Shown here: piece after piece, positions 58,247-64,000 of the stretch | Numbering within the stretch: the first letter of the stretch is position 1 | How the letters are laid out: each line of letters begins with the position of its first letter | DNA from: Leptospira abararensis | Lineage (GTDB): Bacteria > Spirochaetota > Leptospiria > Leptospirales > Leptospiraceae | Direction: 5' to 3' | Length of the DNA: 64,000 nt | Assembly (NCBI RefSeq): GCF_016918735.1 | Contig: NZ_JAFFPR010000022.1 | Span: 186,001 to 250,000, forward strand | Program-made: the position numbers and the translations under genes | The notes under the pieces: generated by a model | What the model saw: the letters and a program-made list of their open reading frames with translations, nothing else | Database searches by the model: none | Told to the model about the DNA's origin: nothing

Positions 58247-58698
58247 TTTACAAAAACTTCCTCAAATGAATGATTAACCAAATCTTGCAATCGCCATTCT
58301 TTAGAATTCTCATCAAATATGGTACATTTAGAAATTGAAGGTGAGTAAAGATGTAAACTCATCGCAACGGTAGGAAAAGGATTCACAATTTGGTGTGTCC
58401 CCTTACTATCATCTATATAAGTATCAGTTCCAACTCCTAAAAGTTTTTGCTTTTGATAAATGGGTTTTTGATCAAAACATAATTCCAGTAGATTCCCTTT
58501 TACCATTCGTATCCAACCTTTGCTTCCATTGTGGTTATGAATGGGTGTTTGGGAATTACTCCCCCAAACCATTAGTAAAATTTCCCAACCCGTCCCTTCT
58601 GCATATTTATACCGTTTCCGTTCTCCCTCTTGTATATTAAAACTTTGCTCTATTTTTATTTCCTTCAGAGTATTCAATGCTAGTGCCAGTTCATTCAT
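58243..58698 (-). CDS. Cysteine dioxygenase, type I
   Basis: The 151-residue cupin has the iron ligands H54 and H56 (TPIHNHNGSKGW) and H102 (GTHQIVN), with H116 and Y118 in SLHLYSPS. It oxidises L-cysteine with O2 to cysteine sulfinate. The position of the mammalian crosslinking cysteine (seven residues after the first ligand) is glycine (G61), as in most bacterial enzymes, so there should be no Cys-Tyr cofactor. It is first in the unit, with a 4-bp overlap into the decarboxylase. Confidence 0.87.
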   Translation of the reverse strand: MNELALALNTLKEIKIEQSFNIQEGERKRYKYAEGTGWEILLMVWGSNSQTPIHNHNGSKGWIRMVKGNLLELCFDQKPIYQKQKLLGVGTDTYIDDSKGTHQIVNPFPTVAMSLHLYSPSISKCTIFDENSKEWRLQDLVNHSFEEVFVK

Positions 58699-58983
58699 CT
58701 ATATCCATCCTTTCCATACTCTCGAAATCTTTTTCCTTCTCTGCGGTTTACGTAACCAACAGATGTTTATGAGGAATTGAAGCATTTCTCTTTGGAATTG
58801 CACTGGTTTCCTGAAATGTTACAAAAATGGGCTTTTTTTTTGATTTTTGATCGGATTTTTTAAGAAGAATGCCAAATCATAGGTATGTACTTTCTGCTTT
58901 TCGATTCCGGTTTTCTAGGTATTTCGAAGAATGAAGAAAAAACCGATTTGTTTATCCACGAACAAACCGGATATCCATTTCAT

Positions 58984-59937
58984 TTATCTTTTGTTGGATT
59001 GAATGAATTCGAATGTCTCTTTGAGTCCTTTTTCAAAAGGAGTTTTGGGAATTGCTCCAATCTCTCTTTCATACTGAGCCCCACTCAAAACCAAAGGGTC
59101 TTTTGTTAAATACATCATTTCCACTACTTCTCTTAAAAAAGAATCAAAGATACCCGCAAGCACTAAGGTGATTTTTCCAACAGGAATCAAAAATGTTCTT
59201 TTGCCAGTGGTTTGTTTCGCGATCTTCACAATCTCCTTAGCTGAAATCACCTGTCCAGGTACGTTCCAATTTCTTCCATAGGAGGATTCTCGGGAGGCTA
59301 GATTCACAATCATCTTGGCAGCATCGGGAAGATAGATATATTCTCGTTTCACACTTGTATCCCCAATAAACAAAGCGGTTTTACCAAAAGCCAATCCCTC
59401 TAAGGTAGGATTCAAATATGCATTTTTACTAGAGGGACCATAGTAATCAGGCAATCTTACAATGAGTGGTTTACTCTGTTTCCATCGGTCGGAAAAAATT
59501 AGATTCTCCATCTCTATCCGAATTTTTCCTTTTTTGGAGTTAGGTTTTCTAGGATAAGATTCCTCAACCGCATAACCAGGATTTGGTCCATAAACGTAGA
59601 TACCGTCAACAAATACGATCTTTTGGGAATTTGCTTCCGCTGCTTTCATAACCGATTCAGCCAGTAGTAATGATTTGGCTGCCATCTCCTGATAAGGAAC
59701 GTTTGCTGCCTGAAAAATGATGTCTGCCGTTTTCGCTGCATCTCGAATTGATTCCCACTTGAAAACATCACCTAATGCCAGTTCTAGCTTTTTTGGATTT
59801 CCCAATTCCTTTGCCAATATTTCCAAGGCTCCCTGATTCCTTCCAAAAGCAATCGTCGCAATCCCTCTTGCCATTAACTCTTGAACGAGTGCTTTTCCCG
59901 TTCCCCCTGTCGCTCCCAGTACCAATACTTTTTCCAT
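58984..59937 (-). CDS. NAD(P)-dependent epimerase/dehydratase-like protein
   Basis: This 317-residue protein has the Rossmann motif GATGGTGKALVQ and the extended SDR fold (VFVDGIYVYGPNPGY, NWNVPGQVISAKEI). The usual YxxxK is not seen; where it would be expected the sequence is KKGKIRIEMENL. It may therefore be a binding or regulatory SDR. The ATG at 59937 has GGAG just before it. It lies next to a TetR gene and has an identical operator-like 14-mer at its promoter, so it is the likely target of that regulator. Confidence 0.8.
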   Translation of the reverse strand: MEKVLVLGATGGTGKALVQELMARGIATIAFGRNQGALEILAKELGNPKKLELALGDVFKWESIRDAAKTADIIFQAANVPYQEMAAKSLLLAESVMKAAEANSQKIVFVDGIYVYGPNPGYAVEESYPRKPNSKKGKIRIEMENLIFSDRWKQSKPLIVRLPDYYGPSSKNAYLNPTLEGLAFGKTALFIGDTSVKREYIYLPDAAKMIVNLASRESSYGRNWNVPGQVISAKEIVKIAKQTTGKRTFLIPVGKITLVLAGIFDSFLREVVEMMYLTKDPLVLSGAQYEREIGAIPKTPFEKGLKETFEFIQSNKR

Positions 59938-59953
59938 TTCCGTCTCCATATTT

Positions 59954-59967
59954 ATTGATCAATCAAT
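59954..59967. promoter_or_regulatory. TetR-operator-like 14-mer upstream of the epimerase
   Basis: ATTGATCAATCAAT contains the palindromes ATTGATCAAT and TTGAT-CA-ATCAA. The same 14-mer is found upstream of the TetR gene, and its flanks are similar (TTw before, mACA after). Confidence 0.65.
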
Positions 59968-59988
59968 CACAAAATTCTTAAAAAAAAA

Positions 59989-60519
59989 TCAAAACTTCAT
60001 TTCCGGCAAATCCAAAACCAATGTAATATTACAGAATATTCCTTTGGAAAGGAAAACCTTGGCTGCGAACTCGGGCTCTGGGATTTCCGCCTTCTGGAAT
60101 TTTCCCAAGACCAATTGGTATAATTTTGCAAAAGATTCTTTAGTTTTCTCTCGGATAGAAAGTTCTGAAATACCAAATGCCTGCATTTGGAGGTGAATTT
60201 CTTCAGGAAACTCCGCCATCAATTGTTCGTAGGCAGTGATCATTTTCCATTGCAAATCTGAGCCAGTCCCGACGATTTGAATTTTCTCAAATTCAGAATG
60301 AATCCTTCCGAAAGCTTCTTCCAAAGCCGCTAAATATAGCTCTTCCTTCGATTTAAAAAACTTAAAAATATATGGCTGAGAAATGGAAGCCGATTCCGCA
60401 ATATCTGCCGTCGTTGCCTTATAAAAGCCCAAGGAAGAGAATACCCTTACTGCTGCAGCGAGAATCTCTGCCTTCCTAGTCTGTGTCGTGCTTGTCTCAG
60501 CCTCTTTTGATTTCATCAT
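59989..60519 (-). CDS. TetR-family transcriptional regulator
   Basis: The protein of about 176 residues has the TetR helix-turn-helix (about 15-60; TTADIAESASISQPYIFKFF) and a helical ligand-binding domain. It probably represses itself and the epimerase-like gene, through the twin 14-mers. Starts at 60519 or 60516 avoid overlap with the operator; ATG at 60540 would include it. No ribosome binding site is clear for either. Confidence 0.82.
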   Translation of the reverse strand: MMKSKEAETSTTQTRKAEILAAAVRVFSSLGFYKATTADIAESASISQPYIFKFFKSKEELYLAALEEAFGRIHSEFEKIQIVGTGSDLQWKMITAYEQLMAEFPEEIHLQMQAFGISELSIREKTKESFAKLYQLVLGKFQKAEIPEPEFAAKVFLSKGIFCNITLVLDLPEMKF

Positions 60520-60521
60520 TA

Positions 60522-60535
60522 ATTGATCAATCAAT
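60522..60535. promoter_or_regulatory. TetR-operator-like 14-mer upstream of the TetR gene
   Basis: ATTGATCAATCAAT is identical to the copy at 59954. It ends 3 bp before the TetR start, which fits autorepression by blocking transcription. Confidence 0.65.
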
Positions 60536-60597
60536 AACATGACTCTGTAATTCGTCAATAAAAAAATGGAAACTTTCCCTCCAAGGTTTGGATGAAT

Positions 60598-61302
60598 TTA
60601 AGGGAATTCACTTCTATTTCCCACTTCCCGCAAAATTTCGAATCGAAGTGTGGTGAATTCTGTGTGAAAGTCTTTTTTATCCCTTTCCCTCATTGCTTCT
60701 TTGTGTTCCACTCCATCTGATTGGGGATCTTTTCCGCTGACCATATGGATCATTTCCGCCTCAGAATTCCAAACGCTAAAGGTCAAAAAATTTCTGAATG
60801 GGCGAAAGGCAGCGAGAGCAAATTTTTTTCCAGAATGATTCCGAACTTGTTTTTCGACAGGTCTCCCCCATTTCGTAAATCGAAACAAATGAGAGAGTTT
60901 TAATCGAGCAAGAGTAATCGCAACAGTTGTCGTATCCCTTTCTGATTTCCTAGGATACAATGATGCAAAGTCAAGTTCTCGAACACTCCCCCATCTTCGG
61001 TATAATTTCAATCGAAGATGCCATCCGGAGAGGATAGGATCCTTTTCGGAAATCTTTAAGAAATGATTAAAATCCTCTTCTGTTTGCCAAAATGCCAGGA
61101 CGGAAACATTTTTGATGTGATATCTTTTTGTTGAAAACAAAGGTTCTCCCAATTGCATGGGAACAAATAGTTCGGAATGTTTCAGCCCCTTTAGTTTCTT
61201 TATCTTAGAATAAAAAAATAAATAAAATGGTAATTTGTAGATAGGAAGTTTAAAACAATGAAAACTAAAAACTTCTTGTGTGTGGACTTGTTTCTCTAAC
61301 AT
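60598..61302 (-). CDS. CrtA-like (spheroidene monooxygenase-like) protein
   Basis: This 234-residue protein resembles the CrtA/DUF3291-like dimeric alpha-beta barrel family: GWHLRLKLYRRWGSVRELDF, FLTFSVWNSEAEMIHMV and EHKEAMRERDKKDFHTEF. CrtA in phototrophs oxidises carotenoids, but many members have other or unknown roles and no carotenoid genes are nearby. Its start is 14 bp from the divergent membrane protein start, so the promoters must overlap. Confidence 0.65.
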   Translation of the reverse strand: MLEKQVHTQEVFSFHCFKLPIYKLPFYLFFYSKIKKLKGLKHSELFVPMQLGEPLFSTKRYHIKNVSVLAFWQTEEDFNHFLKISEKDPILSGWHLRLKLYRRWGSVRELDFASLYPRKSERDTTTVAITLARLKLSHLFRFTKWGRPVEKQVRNHSGKKFALAAFRPFRNFLTFSVWNSEAEMIHMVSGKDPQSDGVEHKEAMRERDKKDFHTEFTTLRFEILREVGNRSEFP

Positions 61303-61316
61303 ATAAAATCTACTTT

Positions 61317-62114
61317 ATGAATGAAAATTCGCTATTACTAATTGCCCTAAGTTTTGGGTATGCCATTGCACCTTTATTTAGTAATCGTTTCTTTTTGAAA
61401 AATTCAAAAGTATATTCCCGTTTTCACCTTATCTCCTTCCTTTTTATCATTCTAGCAATCTTTTTAAAAATACCTCAGTTATCCATTGTATGGCCAATTT
61501 TTTGTGGAGTTGGATCCGTTTTGTTCTGCAAAACACAAATGAAGAATTTGTTTCTAGGAAATACTTGGATGGGTTTACTGCCATTTGGATTTAGTTTTTT
61601 GTCTGCCATTTGGTTTTACTCTGGGCAAAACCAATACTACCTTCTTGGTTACAATGAAACCTGGAGTTACTATGCAGCCTTGCATGGTTGTTTCATCGGC
61701 TGGTTATTTTTATCAGGAATCATTTTCCTTTCCGAAAAAAATAATCAATCAAAGATTAATCCTATAATAAGCCTTAGTATAGTATTTCTATTTCTTTTGA
61801 TTGCTTATGGAATTTACGGAAATCCAATTCTAAAAAAAATTGGTGTGATCGGCTACTCTTTCCTAATGCCTTTCTCCCTTTGGTATTTAGGAAAATTCAT
61901 ACAAAATCAAAACTTCATTTCACAATTACTTCGTAGGTCTAGTATCGTTTTCCTTTCTTTCACTTTGCTTTTGGCCCTACTCAACGAGTTTTACCAAGGA
62001 TTTCCAAAATTTTTTTACGGATATCCGTTTATGATTATCTTACACGGATGTGTGAATGCGTTTATCGTGATTCCTTGTTTTTTAGGCTCGCTGCTATTCG
62101 AAGACGTAAAATGA
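61317..62114 (+). CDS. YndJ-like membrane protein
   Basis: The 265-residue protein has about eight membrane helices and patterns like the YndJ family (YAALHGCFIGWLFL and IILHGCVNAFIVIP). The function is unknown. ATG at 61317 is chosen because the earlier in-frame start at 61278 would overlap the divergent gene. Its histidine-glycine pairs within helices could bind metal or a cofactor. Confidence 0.7.
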   Translation: MNENSLLLIALSFGYAIAPLFSNRFFLKNSKVYSRFHLISFLFIILAIFLKIPQLSIVWPIFCGVGSVLFCKTQMKNLFLGNTWMGLLPFGFSFLSAIWFYSGQNQYYLLGYNETWSYYAALHGCFIGWLFLSGIIFLSEKNNQSKINPIISLSIVFLFLLIAYGIYGNPILKKIGVIGYSFLMPFSLWYLGKFIQNQNFISQLLRRSSIVFLSFTLLLALLNEFYQGFPKFFYGYPFMIILHGCVNAFIVIPCFLGSLLFEDVK

Positions 62115-62315
62115 AATCGAGTCATAGAGAGATTACAAATATATATCTTCAAATGCTTTTCGCTTCATGATCTTGCAAGATACAAAACATAACCAATAAA
62201 AAACACCTTTTGACAAATATTCATAGGCTAAAAACTTTATTTATCAAAATAGAACTAACCTGTTTATATTTTTCCTTTCCCCTAAAAAAAATACAAAGTG
62301 ATATTACCAACAAAT

Positions 62316-63545
62316 TCAGAAGATGAGACAAAAGTACCCAAGTGCCATAAGCTCAAATCGATTGATTACTTTTAAAGTATCTGAATAGTGTGTACGAATG
62401 GGATTTAAGCTTAATTCCACCTCTGTGGTAAATGGGAAAATAGTTGAGGCAATTTTTGAATTTCGATTGGTGAAAAAAAATCGATCCGAATCTTTTGCAA
62501 AACTGGATTCATGGAACAAAAGGAAGTGGGAAGACAAATTGATAAATTCCTGCCAATTGATAGTAGGGTATTCAGAGGTATAATACTTAATATCCCCTAT
62601 TTTATAGGTCCTTAAATACAAATATTGATTCGATATAAAATCGGGAACATTTGTATTACTTGGATAAGTGGAAGGGTATTCTCCTACCAAATTCCAAGTA
62701 TCACCCAAATCAATAGAAACAGATAACTGATTTTGATAAATTCTATAAGCTAAGTTTGTATTATAAAATCTGATAATACCTTTTCTCTCATTTTGTGGAA
62801 CAATTTCCTGAAAACTATCCCCAAAATCCTGGCTTCGATAAAATGTTTGCCTATTTTCAGAAGTAGCCGAAACCGAATTATGATAAGAAACTATTATATC
62901 ATTGTTAAATCTTTTTACAAAAATTACGCTGTTTGCGGCATAACTTCCTAAGTTAGGTAGCTGAATTTCTGTTATGTTTTTACTTACCAAATTGTATATT
63001 CGTAGAAATGGAAACTTGGGTGGGTCGATGCTGGAATACCCTACGGCTCTACTAAAAAATAAAACTTTCTCATTTGTTAAGTAAACTGCATTGACGAACT
63101 CATTTGAATTATGAGGTATTTTTTCATATGTCATTCCAGAATCTGCGGTAAAAAATGCAGACTCTCCCTCCATATCCGAGTAAACAAAACCTATACTTTC
63201 AGTGACAAAGTCCGTTGTTAGTTTGATCTGCGTTTTGTATCTTTTCTTAAATCCTTCACTCGTAGGAGGATCGAATTTTGTCCAATTCTTTCCTCCATCT
63301 ATGGATTTCGCAAGGTATGTATAACCCTCCAGTTTATCTTTGTCCACGAGGTATTCAGGTTTTGTTATACCCGAAAGAAAAATTAAATTACTATTGATTA
63401 CCTGGAACTGGGCATCTCCGGATATACTCGGAGTACTTTCCGTACACATATTCGATGGAACAATATTCATAGTATCTTCCTTAGAACAGTATAACATACT
63501 GATTGTAGCTAAGAATAGAATCGTATATTGAATATTTGATTTCAA
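62316..63545 (-). CDS. BNR-repeat (sialidase-fold-like) lipoprotein
   Basis: The 409-residue precursor has a lipoprotein signal with lipobox LYC (residues 18-20). The mature part has several Asp-box-like (BNR) motifs, SIDGGKNWTKF, RSQDFGDSFQEI and SIDLGDTWNLV, spread over the length, which predicts a beta-propeller as in sialidases and photosystem stability factors. No catalytic set for sialidase was seen, so the call is for the fold only. It is convergent with the YndJ-like gene across about 200 bp without recognisable features. Confidence 0.72.
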   Translation of the reverse strand: MKSNIQYTILFLATISMLYCSKEDTMNIVPSNMCTESTPSISGDAQFQVINSNLIFLSGITKPEYLVDKDKLEGYTYLAKSIDGGKNWTKFDPPTSEGFKKRYKTQIKLTTDFVTESIGFVYSDMEGESAFFTADSGMTYEKIPHNSNEFVNAVYLTNEKVLFFSRAVGYSSIDPPKFPFLRIYNLVSKNITEIQLPNLGSYAANSVIFVKRFNNDIIVSYHNSVSATSENRQTFYRSQDFGDSFQEIVPQNERKGIIRFYNTNLAYRIYQNQLSVSIDLGDTWNLVGEYPSTYPSNTNVPDFISNQYLYLRTYKIGDIKYYTSEYPTINWQEFINLSSHFLLFHESSFAKDSDRFFFTNRNSKIASTIFPFTTEVELSLNPIRTHYSDTLKVINRFELMALGYFCLIF

Positions 63546-63673
63546 AGGTTACCGATCGATGAATAGAATACTTTAACATCAGTAATACTACAATCGTTTT
63601 TTGTCTTAGAAAGTATCTTTTTTCTGGATTTAATGATTGACCTAGGTTTTTGAAAGGTGGATTGGTTCATTAA

Positions 63674-63916
63674 GATTTTCAGGGAATTACCTGTGACGGA
63701 ATAAATCTGCGTATAGCAGATAACAAAAATCATACGATAAGAAAAATAGTTCTTTCCACTTCTCAATTAACAACCATAGCCGGTAGCGTTGGTTTACGCG
63801 GCAATTTAGATGGACCGGTTACCTCTACCACTTTTAATAATCGGCTTGGAATTCCTAGTGCTGGAGCCAGTCTTTATATCATTGATTCACTCAACCATAG
63901 AATTAGAAAAATCTAA
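63674..63916 (+). pseudogene. Remnant of an NHL-repeat lipoprotein gene
   Basis: After a stop at 63671 an open plus frame of 80 residues reads DFQGITCDGINLRIADNKNH and on through TIRKIVLSTSQLTTIAG, and ends in DSLNHRIRKI and TAA. It matches the end of leptospiral NHL-repeat lipoproteins (ITTDGTNLYIADTNNHTIRKI-type repeats). No start codon, signal peptide or earlier repeats exist, so the 5' part has been lost. Confidence 0.7.
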
Positions 63917-64000
63917 TAAACTCCTGTGCGATCAACTTCGAAGCCAAAACTGCCAAAGCACTTACCACGACCACATGAACTCTCTCTGGATCATATGGAA
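63903..64000 (-). CDS. C-terminus of a gene entering from the right (partial)
   Basis: The minus frame ends in PYDPERVHVVVVSALAVLAS and then KLIAQEFIRFF and a stop. It has a clean open frame to the edge and a helix-like pattern typical of a real protein end. It overlaps the end of the NHL remnant by 14 bp. The family is not recognised. Confidence 0.45.
   Translation of the reverse strand, partial: PYDPERVHVVVVSALAVLASKLIAQEFIRFF

Noticed and set aside
58885..59109. 74-residue plus-strand ORF
   Set aside because: It mostly overlaps the epimerase-like gene on the other strand and lacks a ribosome binding site.
63542..63766. 74-residue minus-strand ORF before the BNR lipoprotein
   Set aside because: No ribosome binding site or recognisable family, low-complexity composition, and partial overlap with the NHL remnant, which has better evidence.
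1..64000. CRISPR array, tRNA, insertion sequence or prophage
   Set aside because: No direct-repeat arrays, tRNA-like cloverleaf sequences, transposase or phage genes were seen in reading the window.

Overview
The window looks like chromosomal DNA from a Leptospira species, most likely a saprophytic or environmental one. The evidence is the AT-rich base composition, many lipoproteins with spirochaete-style lipoboxes (for example LNYC, VSFC, LYC), a DUF1577-type protein, and families common in leptospires (imelysins, RCC1, HEAT and NHL lipoproteins). I found no rRNA, tRNA, CRISPR array, insertion sequence, prophage or origin. Species assignment is inference.

Layout. 0.1-9 kb: a minus-strand potassium module, kdpA-B-C-D-E, followed by an OmpL/BBP2-type porin. 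An almost identical 18-bp element lies at the same distance upstream of kdpA and of the porin, suggesting one KdpE regulon. 9-17 kb: leptospiral hypotheticals, rsmE, a LolA-like gene, guaB and a DUF1577/PilZ-like gene. 17-22.4 kb: a B12-type radical SAM enzyme, an EAL protein, a 54-residue lipoprotein, tmk and a methyltransferase.

22.4-33.4 kb: a zinc/manganese uptake region. A lipoprotein, an outer-membrane barrel, znuA, znuC and znuB run leftwards. A COG0523 metallochaperone GTPase and a degenerate Tpx run rightwards at 31.6 kb, opposite a chemoreceptor. Three copies of the same inverted repeat (AAATGCAAC-N3-rTTGCATTT type) mark the lipoprotein promoter and the chemoreceptor/GTPase intergenic region, so these genes probably share one metal repressor.

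34-42 kb: lipoproteins and haem proteins (truncated globin, HEAT lipoprotein, MauG-like di-haem oxidoreductase, seven-repeat RCC1 lipoprotein) and an SGNH hydrolase operon ending in a strong terminator. 42-49.7 kb: a tightly coupled plus-strand operon of IrpA-like imelysin, di-haem oxidoreductase, COG3489-like imelysin, HTTM membrane protein and TonB-dependent receptor, with a Fur-box-like sequence at its promoter. It is probably an iron-uptake system. It is followed by a small frameshifted gene.

50-64 kb: a seven-repeat propeller lipoprotein, an AraC regulator with a monooxygenase-like protein, and a minus-strand run of cysteine dioxygenase, group II PLP decarboxylase, YHS protein, DoxX-like protein, ECF sigma factor, NrsF-like anti-sigma factor and OlsB-like N-acyltransferase. 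This combination is the most unusual gene set in the window: it suggests stress-controlled hypotaurine/taurine synthesis, possibly linked to an aminolipid. Beyond it are a TetR regulator with twin identical operators, a CrtA-like protein, a membrane protein, a BNR-repeat lipoprotein and a remnant of an NHL-repeat gene near the right edge.
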